Shown piece by piece: positions 1 through 5,448 of a stretch of DNA of 6,110 bases (position 1 is its first letter; the number at the start of each line of letters is the position of its first letter). The position numbers and the translations under genes were made by a program. Source of the DNA: Thermodesulfobacterium sp. (GTDB lineage: Bacteria; Desulfobacterota; Thermodesulfobacteria; Thermodesulfobacteriales; Thermodesulfobacteriaceae); the NCBI GenBank assembly GCA_021163085.1, contig JAGGXL010000154.1:1-6110 (forward strand), read 5' to 3'. Below the pieces are notes generated by a model. The model saw nothing but the letters and a program-made list of their open reading frames with translations, did no database searches and was not told where the DNA came from.

Positions 1-124
1 ATCCGTTTAGCATTATCTCTATGGAAATTAGAATTACAATAAGATTTCTCCTTGAAATAAATCCAAAGAGTCCTATTAAAAGAAGAATTATTGATAAAAT
101 AACATACTGTTCTAAAGCAAGCAT
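1..124 (-). CDS. nuoK: NADH-quinone oxidoreductase subunit K (partial, 3' end outside window)
   Basis: NuoK is a small membrane-arm subunit of complex I, related to MrpC of Na+/H+ antiporters, that contributes to the proton path. Only the first 41 codons are visible, from an ATG at 124-122; the gene runs off the window at position 1. The protein begins MLALEQYVILSIILLLIG, a first membrane helix (about residues 5-23), then a short basic turn (SRRN, 24-27) and the start of the second helix with ISIEIMLNG. Glu36 in that motif falls at the same number as the conserved membrane Glu36 of E. coli NuoK. The usual length is about 100 residues, so more than half is missing. It starts 15 bp after the nuoJ stop and follows a very strong Shine-Dalgarno sequence. 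The order J then K is the standard one, which supports the identification despite the short fragment. Confidence 0.9.
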   Translation of the reverse strand, partial: MLALEQYVILSIILLLIGLFGFISRRNLIVILISIEIMLNG

Positions 125-127
125 CTT

Positions 128-134
128 ACCTCCT
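128..134 (-). promoter_or_regulatory. Strong ribosome binding site of nuoK
   Basis: Read on the minus strand, the nuoJ-nuoK gap is AGGTGAGGAGGTAAG before the ATG. It contains a full AGGAGGT match to the 16S rRNA tail, only 3 nt from the start codon, with a second G-rich run (AGGTGAGG) just upstream and overlapping it. It is the best match to the Shine-Dalgarno consensus among the intergenic gaps in this window and fixes the nuoK start. Confidence 0.75.
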
Positions 135-139
135 CACCT

Positions 140-664
140 CTATTCAGCAGTTTTTACCTTTCTTATTAAAAATACTGCACCAAGTATAGCTACCAATAAA
201 ATTACACCTATTATCTCAAATTGAAGAAGATAATTTTTAAAAAGATAATTAGCTATCCACCAAACATTGCTTTTTTCTTCTATATTAAAAGGAAGATAAG
301 CTCTAAAAGATGGTTTTAAGGAAATTAAGATCAAAAGATTTTTTATTAAAAGTGCTCCAAAAAGTAAAAAGACTATAGCTATTAAACTAACTTTTCTTAT
401 AAAGATATTTTTCTTGGTCTCCTTTCTTAAATTAATCAAATAAACTACAAATAGAAAAAGAACTAAAACAGCTCCTGCATATACTATTATCTGAACAGCC
501 GTTAAAAATTCAGCTCCAAGTGTTAAAAGCAAAAAAGCCTGATGAACTATCATTACTAATACCAATAAAACTGTATATATCGGATGTTTTGAAAAGATGG
601 CAAAAACACTTGAAAATATCATGACAATAGCTAAATAGTAAAAAATAATCAAATCCCAATTCAT
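140..664 (-). CDS. nuoJ: NADH-quinone oxidoreductase subunit J
   Basis: NuoJ is an integral membrane subunit at the heel of the complex I membrane arm, linking quinone-site changes to the antiporter-like subunits. The 174-residue protein shows five hydrophobic stretches at about 5-23, 29-47, 53-78, 91-113 and 147-167, as expected for NuoJ. The family signature is present as LGAEFLTAVQIIVYAGAVLV (49-68); the YAGA part marks the conserved pi-bulge region of helix 3. The C-terminal helix FEIIGVILLVAILGAVFL is also typical. The ATG at 664-662 lies 2 bp after the nuoI stop, and its Shine-Dalgarno sequence (AGGAG, 676-672) lies inside the last codons of nuoI, so translational coupling is likely. 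The loop between helices 4 and 5 (about 115-145) is poorly conserved. Nothing suggests truncation. Confidence 0.95.
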   Translation of the reverse strand: MNWDLIIFYYLAIVMIFSSVFAIFSKHPIYTVLLVLVMIVHQAFLLLTLGAEFLTAVQIIVYAGAVLVLFLFVVYLINLRKETKKNIFIRKVSLIAIVFLLFGALLIKNLLILISLKPSFRAYLPFNIEEKSNVWWIANYLFKNYLLQFEIIGVILLVAILGAVFLIRKVKTAE

Positions 665-666
665 AA

Positions 667-1209
667 CTATACTCCTGTAAACTGGCGTTTTTTTGCAGGT
701 AAAAATTTTTCAGGAATACCTCTTGGTTTCCAGAAGGGATTTAAATATGGTCTTTTCTGAGTAGCTATAAATTCATCCCAATTTTTAAGCAATTTTTCTT
801 TATTAAAAAATAGATCTTCTCTTTTTAATCCTACATATTCATACCATTCTGTAAGCACTATAGCATTAACAGGACACACTTCTTCACAATATCCACAATA
901 TACACATCTGAGAGCATCTATCTCATACTTAACAACTTTTCTTCTCCTGGTTTCCTTATCAACTTCATATTCCACATTAATGCACTTAGAAGGACAAACC
1001 CTTACACAGCGCATGCAGGCTACACAAAGGGTATCACCTGTTTTTTCATCTCTTACCAATGCATGACGTCCTCTAAATCCAGGAGCAGGAACAGGTCTAA
1101 CTTTGTCAAAATACTCAATTGTTACAGGTTTAGTAAATAGCATTTTTCTTAAAGTTAAAGCAAGTCCCTTTAAAATCTCAATAAGCAGTGCTTTTTCCAG
1201 TATTTTCAT
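667..1209 (-). CDS. nuoI: NADH-quinone oxidoreductase subunit I, 2x[4Fe-4S]
   Basis: NuoI is the peripheral-arm subunit carrying clusters N6a and N6b, which pass electrons to cluster N2 in NuoB. The 180-residue protein has two classic ferredoxin motifs: Cys62, 65, 68 with Cys72-Pro, and Cys102, 105, 108 with Cys112-Pro, the second reading CVYCGYCEEVCPVNAI. The N-terminal part (about 1-25) is the amphipathic helix that lies along the membrane, and PAPGFRGRHAL (41-51) is a family signature before the first cluster. One further cysteine, Cys76, sits next to the first motif and is not expected to be a ligand. The ATG at 1209 follows the nuoH stop by 12 bp and has a good Shine-Dalgarno sequence, GAGGGTGA, 4 nt upstream. 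Here nuoI follows nuoH directly, as in nuo clusters with or without nuoEFG. The C-terminal 60 residues are basic and aromatic and variable in the family. Confidence 0.97.
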   Translation of the reverse strand: MKILEKALLIEILKGLALTLRKMLFTKPVTIEYFDKVRPVPAPGFRGRHALVRDEKTGDTLCVACMRCVRVCPSKCINVEYEVDKETRRRKVVKYEIDALRCVYCGYCEEVCPVNAIVLTEWYEYVGLKREDLFFNKEKLLKNWDEFIATQKRPYLNPFWKPRGIPEKFLPAKKRQFTGV

Positions 1210-1221
1210 TACTTCACCCTC

Positions 1222-2202
1222 TTAAACTATTAGTTTCAAAAAGGCTGTCAAAAACAAATTAACAATACCTATAGGAATTAGCACCTTCCAACCAAGTCCC
1301 ATAAGCTGGTCATAACGATAACGAGGTAATGTGGCTCTTACCCAAATATAAACAAAAAGGATAAAATATAGTTTTATTAAAAACCAAAAGAAAGGAATAT
1401 AAGGGACCTCAAAAGGTCCTACCCATCCACCTAAGAAACAAGTAACAGCAAGTGCACTCATTACAACCATTCCAAAGTACTCTGCAAGATAAAATATAGA
1501 AAATCTCATAGCACTATATTCTACAAAGTACCCTGCAACAAGCTCTGTTTCAGCCTCAGGTAAGTCAAAAGGCACTCTGTTACATTCTGCTATTGCCGAA
1601 ATTATGAATACAAAAAAGGCTATTATCTGAGGAATAAGATAAATTTTATAAGGAGAACTAATTTGAGCTTTAACAATATCAATTAAATTAAGACTTCCTG
1701 CCATTAAAACCACACTCAAAAGAGCTAAGCTCATAGCAATTTCATAACTAATAACCTGAGCGCTTGCTCTTAAACCACCTAAAAAAGCATATCTTGAATT
1801 AGAAGCCCATCCAGAAAGAATTACTCCATAAGCACTAAGAGAACTTAAAGCCAGGATAAATAAGAGTCCCACATTTATGTTACTTAAAACAAACTTCTCC
1901 CATAAAGGAATAAGAGCAACTCCTGTTCCTGCACAAACGAGAGAAATAAGAGGAGCTATATAAAATATAGGCTTGTCAACTCCATAAGGCACAATATCTT
2001 CTTTAGTTAAAAGCTTTAACATATCCGCTATAGGCTGAAGCAAACCTCTTGGACCCACTCTATTAGGTCCAAGTCTCTGCTGCATACGAGCAATAATTTT
2101 TCTTTCTGCATAGGTTAAATAAGCTACATGAAGTAATGCTATAACTAATAAAATAACCGCAGCTATTACTGTAAATATTAATTTATCCATCAACTCTCCC
2201 AT
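1222..2202 (-). CDS. nuoH: NADH-quinone oxidoreductase subunit H
   Basis: NuoH is the membrane subunit that docks the peripheral arm and forms much of the quinone chamber; it is homologous to the membrane anchor subunits of group 4 hydrogenases. The 326-residue protein has about eight hydrophobic helices. Diagnostic motifs appear in order: AERK (32-35), GPNRVGPRG (45-53), the helix containing SYEIAM (152-157), AECNRVPFDLPEAETELVAG (205-224) followed by the EYSAM stretch, and RATLPRYRYDQLM (289-301). The charged residues of the loop (Glu206, Arg209, Asp213, Glu216, Glu218, Glu220) that line the quinone cavity in the family are retained. The length is normal. Two starts are possible: ATG at 2202, 9 bp after the nuoD stop, or ATG at 2190 (Met5), which has a GGGAGAG Shine-Dalgarno inside the first codons. 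The shorter form aligns better with the usual family N-terminus. Confidence 0.96.
   Translation of the reverse strand: MGELMDKLIFTVIAAVILLVIALLHVAYLTYAERKIIARMQQRLGPNRVGPRGLLQPIADMLKLLTKEDIVPYGVDKPIFYIAPLISLVCAGTGVALIPLWEKFVLSNINVGLLFILALSSLSAYGVILSGWASNSRYAFLGGLRASAQVISYEIAMSLALLSVVLMAGSLNLIDIVKAQISSPYKIYLIPQIIAFFVFIISAIAECNRVPFDLPEAETELVAGYFVEYSAMRFSIFYLAEYFGMVVMSALAVTCFLGGWVGPFEVPYIPFFWFLIKLYFILFVYIWVRATLPRYRYDQLMGLGWKVLIPIGIVNLFLTAFLKLIV
2194..2200 (-). promoter_or_regulatory. Candidate ribosome binding site for an internal nuoH start
   Basis: On the minus strand GGGAGAG lies between the ATG at 2202 and a second in-frame ATG at 2190, with 5 nt between its GGAG core and the second ATG. 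The upstream ATG has its own, less regular site (AAGGGGG, overlapping the nuoD stop, 4 nt spacing). The sequence therefore does not settle which methionine is used; starting at 2190 would remove four residues (MGEL). Confidence 0.45.
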
Positions 2203-2211
2203 TTTGCCCCC

Positions 2212-3441
2212 TTATCTATCAGAATCACCTAAAACTATATCTAAAGTTCCTATTATAGCTACAAGGTCTGCAATCATGTGATTTTTAGCCATATAAGGAA
2301 TAGCTGAAATGTGCACAAAAGAGGGTGTTCTCACTCTCAATCTCCATGGCTTATTTGAACCATCACTTACTACATAAACTGATAATTCACCTTTGGGAGA
2401 TTCTATAGCTGCAAATGCTTCACCGGGTGGCACTACAGGAACATCAGCACCTCTAAAAATAACCCCTTTCTTAGGGACAGGCTTTGGCTCAGGTTTTTTA
2501 ATTTTTTCAGGCATTAAAAGATCAGGAGCATTTTCAGCAAGAACGGGTTCTCCTTCGGTTTCGGGTAACTTGTCCAGACACTGTCTGATGATGAAATTAG
2601 ACTGCCTCAACTCCTCCATTCTCACACGGTATCTATCGTAGGTATCCCCATTTTTACCTGTAGGAACAACAAAATTAACTTCTCCATAAGCATCGTATGG
2701 TCTAAATTTTCTTACATCATAATAAACTCCGGAACCTCTAAGACATGGACCTGTTAATCCAAGATTTATAGCATCCTCTGGTGGAACAACTGCTATCCCT
2801 TTGGTTCTCTTTAGCCAAATTCTGTTAACATCAATCAAGGTTTCATAATCATATATTCTCGAAGGAAACTCCTCAGTAAATTTATAAAGATCGTCTATAA
2901 TCTCCTGAGTAAAGTCTTGTCTTACTCCTCCAACCCTTACATAGGTGTGAGTAAGCCTTGCTCCGCATATTTTTTCATAAATATTTAAAAGCCATTCTCT
3001 ATCTCTAAAGCAGTACAAAAATACTGTCATAGCTCCTATATCAAGTGCGTGAGTAGCAAGCCAAAGAAGATGGTTACAAATTCTTGCCATTTCACAGGCT
3101 ATTGTTCTTAAAAGCTTTGCTCTTCTCGGTACCTCTAAATTCATAAGTTTTTCAAAAGCTAAAGCAAAAGCAGTATTGTTAGCTGCTGAAGCTATATAAT
3201 CTAAACGGTCACTTAAAACTATGGCTTGATTGTAATTTAAATTTTCTCCTAATTTCTCAACTCCTCTATGAAGATAACCTATTATAGGTGTGCAGTTAAC
3301 AATAGTCTCTCCCTCAAGTTCTAAAAACAACCTAAGAACTCCGTGAGTTGAAGGATGCTGAGGTCCCATATTAAGATAAAATGGTTCTTCCCATTTCTCT
3401 CCATTTACCTGTTTTTTGTTAATCTCAAGATATGTAGCCAT
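2212..3441 (-). CDS. nuoD: NADH-quinone oxidoreductase subunit D (49-kDa type), with atypical Lys/Pro-rich segment
   Basis: NuoD is the peripheral-arm subunit that forms the quinone-reduction site with NuoB; it descends from the [NiFe]-hydrogenase large subunit but lacks the metal-binding cysteines. The 409-residue protein carries GPQHPSTHG (26-34) and SDRLDY (77-82). By motif alignment His33 and Tyr82 correspond to the quinone-head ligands His38 and Tyr87 of Thermus Nqo4. Further signatures are RICNHLLWL (120-128), RVGGVRQDF (169-177), LTGPCLRGSG (229-238) and the C-terminal IIGTLDIVLGDSDR. Residues about 295-345 are unusual: instead of the helix containing IHHFK of NADH-type NuoD they hold a Lys/Pro-rich stretch (KIKKPEPKPVPKKG, 313-326) before the conserved PKGELSVYVVSDGS. 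NuoC and NuoD are separate here, not fused as in E. coli. The ATG at 3441 has a GGGAAGGAA ribosome binding site. Confidence 0.97.
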   Translation of the reverse strand: MATYLEINKKQVNGEKWEEPFYLNMGPQHPSTHGVLRLFLELEGETIVNCTPIIGYLHRGVEKLGENLNYNQAIVLSDRLDYIASAANNTAFALAFEKLMNLEVPRRAKLLRTIACEMARICNHLLWLATHALDIGAMTVFLYCFRDREWLLNIYEKICGARLTHTYVRVGGVRQDFTQEIIDDLYKFTEEFPSRIYDYETLIDVNRIWLKRTKGIAVVPPEDAINLGLTGPCLRGSGVYYDVRKFRPYDAYGEVNFVVPTGKNGDTYDRYRVRMEELRQSNFIIRQCLDKLPETEGEPVLAENAPDLLMPEKIKKPEPKPVPKKGVIFRGADVPVVPPGEAFAAIESPKGELSVYVVSDGSNKPWRLRVRTPSFVHISAIPYMAKNHMIADLVAIIGTLDIVLGDSDR

Positions 3442-3452
3442 ATTCCTTCCCT

Positions 3453-3962
3453 TTATCTTTTATATTTTTGTGCTATTTTTTTATATGTCTCCCATTCTTG
3501 CTCTTCTTCTAAATAAAGAGGATAATCCTTTCTTAAGGGGTGCCCCTCCCAATCATCAGGCATAAGCACTCTCTTCAAATTTGGATGCCCTTTAAACTTA
3601 ATACCAAACATGTCGTAACACTCTCTTTCAAAGAAGTCAGCAGTTCTCCATAAAGGTGTAACTGAATGATGCCAGCAATCTTCCTCTGGGATTCTTACCT
3701 TCAATCTTAAAAGAACTTTGGTGTCCAGATTATACAAATGATAAACTACTTTAAAACGTTCTTCAAAATTTTTTTTGGGATAATTTAAATAATCTACTCC
3801 ACAGAGATCGATTAAATATTTAAATCCCTTTTCCTCTTTTAGATATTTTATAAAATCCACAAAACCATTTCTTTTACAAATTAAAGTTGGATAATCTTTT
3901 TCCTGAACTTCTATAACTACTGATGAGAACTTCTCTTTTAGTTCATTTAATAACTCTTCCAT
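3453..3962 (-). CDS. nuoC: NADH-quinone oxidoreductase subunit C (30-kDa type)
   Basis: NuoC is a cofactor-free structural subunit of the peripheral arm that packs against NuoD. The 169-residue protein matches the family through FERECYDMFGIKFKGHP (111-127) and, just after it, the signature DDWEGHPLRKDYPL (136-149). The N-terminal half is the variable alpha/beta domain, with the usual IDLCGVDYL segment at 51-59. The length is typical of unfused bacterial NuoC. The ATG at 3962 lies 3 bp after the nuoB stop, and its Shine-Dalgarno sequence GGAGAT is formed by the last codons and stop of nuoB, so its translation is probably coupled to that of nuoB. The stop is 11 bp before the nuoD start. Confidence 0.96.
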   Translation of the reverse strand: MEELLNELKEKFSSVVIEVQEKDYPTLICKRNGFVDFIKYLKEEKGFKYLIDLCGVDYLNYPKKNFEERFKVVYHLYNLDTKVLLRLKVRIPEEDCWHHSVTPLWRTADFFERECYDMFGIKFKGHPNLKRVLMPDDWEGHPLRKDYPLYLEEEQEWETYKKIAQKYKR

Positions 3963-3965
3963 CTT

Positions 3966-4481
3966 TTATCTCCAAAATCCCCATTTTTTAGCTTCTCTTT
4001 TTATTTTCTGCTGAAGAGTCAATAAACCAAAAAGAAGAGCTTCAGGTCTTGGTGGACAACCGGGAATATAAACATCTACAGGTAAAAATTTATCTGCTCC
4101 TTGAGCAACAGAATATGTTTTAAAAATACCACCAGAACAGGCACAACTACCCATAGCAATAACATACTTAGGTTCTGGCATCTGATCATAAACTCTTCTA
4201 ACAATAGGAGCCATTTTTTTAGTAACTGTTCCTGCAATAATAAGAACATCTGCTTGACGAGGAGTAGCTCTGAAAATAATTCCATATCTGTCGAGGTCAA
4301 AATGACTTGCTCCTGTTGCCATCATTTCTATAGCACAACAGGCAAGACCAAAAGTTACAGGCCACATAGAACCTGCTCGAGCCCAATTAATAATTTTGTC
4401 AATTGGGCTTATAACTACTGGTGTTCCTGGAACTTGCCTAATACCTGGTGCTATTTCAACTGTATCTTTTTCTATTCCCAT
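3966..4481 (-). CDS. nuoB: NADH-quinone oxidoreductase subunit B, cluster N2 subunit
   Basis: NuoB (20-kDa or PSST subunit) holds cluster N2, the last [4Fe-4S] centre, which reduces quinone; it is homologous to the [NiFe]-hydrogenase small subunit. The four N2 ligands are visible in the usual pattern: the tandem pair Cys48-Cys49 in FGLACCAIEMM, Cys113 in MGSCACSGG and Cys142 in PGCPPRPEAL. An extra cysteine, Cys115, sits two residues after the third ligand; many homologues I recall have Asn or Ser there. RATPRQADVLIIAGTVTKKM (71-90) is another family signature. The 171-residue length is normal for a short bacterial form with a brief C-terminal tail. The gene starts at an ATG 10 bp inside the end of nuoA, in another frame, with GAGGGAG upstream as ribosome binding site, so it is likely coupled to nuoA translation. 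Confidence 0.97.
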   Translation of the reverse strand: MGIEKDTVEIAPGIRQVPGTPVVISPIDKIINWARAGSMWPVTFGLACCAIEMMATGASHFDLDRYGIIFRATPRQADVLIIAGTVTKKMAPIVRRVYDQMPEPKYVIAMGSCACSGGIFKTYSVAQGADKFLPVDVYIPGCPPRPEALLFGLLTLQQKIKREAKKWGFWR

Positions 4482-4825
4482 TTTAACGCTCCCTCACTCC
4501 AAGCATAAATATATGCTATTAAAAGCATCACTACAAATACACTTATCTCTACAAAACCAAACCATCCTAATTCTTCAAAAATCACAGCCCAAGGATAGAG
4601 AAAAATTATTTCCACATCAAAGACAAGAAATATCACAGCTATTAAATAAAATCTCACTCTAAAAGGTATCCTTGCATCACCTGAGGGGTCAAGTCCACAT
4701 TCATAGGGAATCAATTTTTCAGAATGGTATCTCCTTAATCCTAAAATAAGATTGATTCCTATAAGTGCTACACCAAGCACTAAAAGAATTAGTGCAAAAA
4801 GAAAAAAGTTAAAATATGGTCCCAT
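4472..4825 (-). CDS. nuoA: NADH-quinone oxidoreductase subunit A
   Basis: NuoA is a small membrane subunit that clamps the peripheral arm to the membrane arm near the quinone entrance. The 117-residue protein has the expected three hydrophobic helices (about 6-28, 59-77 and 88-109). It carries the conserved loop with YECGLDP (41-47, including the cysteine of the loop that changes state between active and inactive enzyme in mitochondria) and FDVEIIFLYPWA (69-80), whose Asp and Glu are family-conserved. The ATG at 4825 lies only 2 bp after the stop of the polyferredoxin gene and is served by a GAGGAG ribosome binding site inside that gene's final codons. This tight join is the strongest sign that the polyferredoxin is co-expressed with complex I. 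The 3' end overlaps nuoB by 10 bp. Confidence 0.96.
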   Translation of the reverse strand: MGPYFNFFLFALILLVLGVALIGINLILGLRRYHSEKLIPYECGLDPSGDARIPFRVRFYLIAVIFLVFDVEIIFLYPWAVIFEELGWFGFVEISVFVVMLLIAYIYAWSEGALKWE

Positions 4826-4827
4826 TT

Positions 4828-5280
4828 CTACTGCTCCTCTTTTTTAGGTTTTGCTTGAGGTTTAGGTTTTGGCTTAGCTTCTACTTTTTTCACTTCCAGA
4901 GCTTTATTAGGACATGCACTCACACAAAAAGGCATATCCCCTTTTATTATTCTATCATAGCAAAGATCACATTTATTAATTGTACCGGTATTAAAATTAA
5001 ACTTGGGAACCCCCCAAGGACAAGCCTCTACACAATTTCTACATCCTACACAAAGTTCCATATTAAATGTTACCGCTCCATCTTTAATATCTATTGCTCC
5101 AACAGGACAGGCTGCCCCACATTGGGGTTTTTTACAATGCATACATGAAAAGTAATAAAACTTGTCTCCAACTTTATAAATTCCACAATTGCTTACACCA
5201 AAATGATTCTCTGCACAAGCTTTTACACAACTCTCACAACCATCACAAATTTCAAAATTATGAACAATTTTATAACTCAT
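4828..5280 (-). CDS. Four-cluster [4Fe-4S] polyferredoxin (CooF/HycB/HydN-like), first gene of the nuo operon
   Basis: This is a soluble electron-transfer protein with sixteen cysteines arranged for four [4Fe-4S] clusters. Numbering from the ATG at 5280 (150 residues), the groups are Cys12, 15, 18, 22; Cys46, 49, 54, 58; Cys77, 80, 83, 87; and Cys104, 107, 119, 123, most followed by Pro. This spacing is that of CooF, HycB, HydN and the DmsB/FdhB beta subunits. Cys32 is extra. There is no signal peptide or membrane helix, so it should be cytoplasmic. The tail (131-150) is a Lys/Pro-rich, probably disordered stretch (AKPKPKPQAKPKKEEQ). The frame extends to a TTG at 5346, but that TTG is part of the probable promoter and the ferredoxin fold starts just after the ATG at 5280 (MSYKIVHNFEICDGC), so I chose the latter. 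With nuoE, F and G missing from this cluster, it is a candidate electron donor or adaptor to complex I. Its exact partner cannot be read from the sequence. Confidence 0.88.
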   Translation of the reverse strand: MSYKIVHNFEICDGCESCVKACAENHFGVSNCGIYKVGDKFYYFSCMHCKKPQCGAACPVGAIDIKDGAVTFNMELCVGCRNCVEACPWGVPKFNFNTGTINKCDLCYDRIIKGDMPFCVSACPNKALEVKKVEAKPKPKPQAKPKKEEQ

Positions 5281-5317
5281 ATATCTACCCTGATCATGAA
5301 GATTTTTATTATTTGCA

Positions 5318-5346
5318 ATTTTCATTTTACTAAACAAAAAAGTCAA
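5318..5346 (-). promoter_or_regulatory. Probable sigma-70-type promoter of the polyferredoxin-nuo operon
   Basis: On the minus strand TTGACT (5346-5341) matches the -35 consensus in five of six positions. After a 17-nt spacer comes GAAAAT (5323-5318), four of six for the -10 box. An alternative register pairs TTCAAC (5352-5347) with TAAAAT (5329-5324), also 17 nt apart. Either would place the RNA start a few tens of bases before the ATG at 5280. The region is AT-rich, so chance matches are easy; the position at the head of a long operon is the main support. Confidence 0.4.
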
Positions 5347-5356
5347 GTTGAAAAAT

Positions 5357-5387
5357 AGAGATTATGTTCCGCATTTATTTTATCTCT
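5357..5387 (-). repeat. Imperfect inverted repeat upstream of the operon promoter
   Basis: AGAGAT (5387-5382) is repeated in inverted form as ATCTCT (5362-5357) with 19 nt between, and a short ATG/CAT pair lies inside. On the minus strand it is followed by A and then TTTTT (5355-5351), so it could be a weak terminator for scpA. It also lies about 10 bp before the -35 box, where an operator could sit. The stem is only six AT-rich pairs and the loop is long, so either role is uncertain. Confidence 0.2.
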
Positions 5388-5448
5388 TATTAGAAATTAC
5401 TATTTTTTATCTGTTTTTCTTAAATTTTCTTCTCTTTTTTATCTTATC

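Noticed and set aside
21..224. Plus-strand ORF of 67 codons at the window start
   Set aside because: It spans the nuoK start, the nuoJ-nuoK gap and the end of nuoJ on the other strand, has no ribosome binding site or known motif, and is a shadow.
2393..2641. Plus-strand ORF of 82 codons opposite nuoD
   Set aside because: It is antisense to a well-conserved part of nuoD. Its Ser/Gly-rich product reflects the Lys/Pro-rich segment read backwards.
2212..3441. NuoD as a [NiFe]-hydrogenase large subunit, which would make this a group 4 hydrogenase
   Set aside because: The protein lacks the paired CxxC motifs that bind Ni-Fe at both ends and keeps the quinone-site His and Tyr. Neighbouring nuoA, nuoJ and nuoK also fit complex I.
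4076..4300. Minus-strand ORF of 74 codons within nuoB
   Set aside because: It is an out-of-frame reading of nuoB with Leu-rich, repetitive content and no support.
4101..4508. Plus-strand ORF of 135 codons across nuoB
   Set aside because: It lies antisense to nuoB, whose cluster ligands and family motifs are certain. Its product is Asn/Ser/Cys-rich with no recognisable domain, as expected for a shadow frame.
4816..5148. Plus-strand ORF of 110 codons opposite the polyferredoxin
   Set aside because: It is antisense to the sixteen-cysteine ferredoxin gene; its Phe/Cys/Thr-rich content is the mirror of that gene's Lys and Cys codons.
5281..5448. Small RNA or riboswitch upstream of the nuo operon
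   Set aside because: The region is very AT-rich, and apart from one weak six-pair inverted repeat I see no conserved riboswitch core or GC-rich stem.
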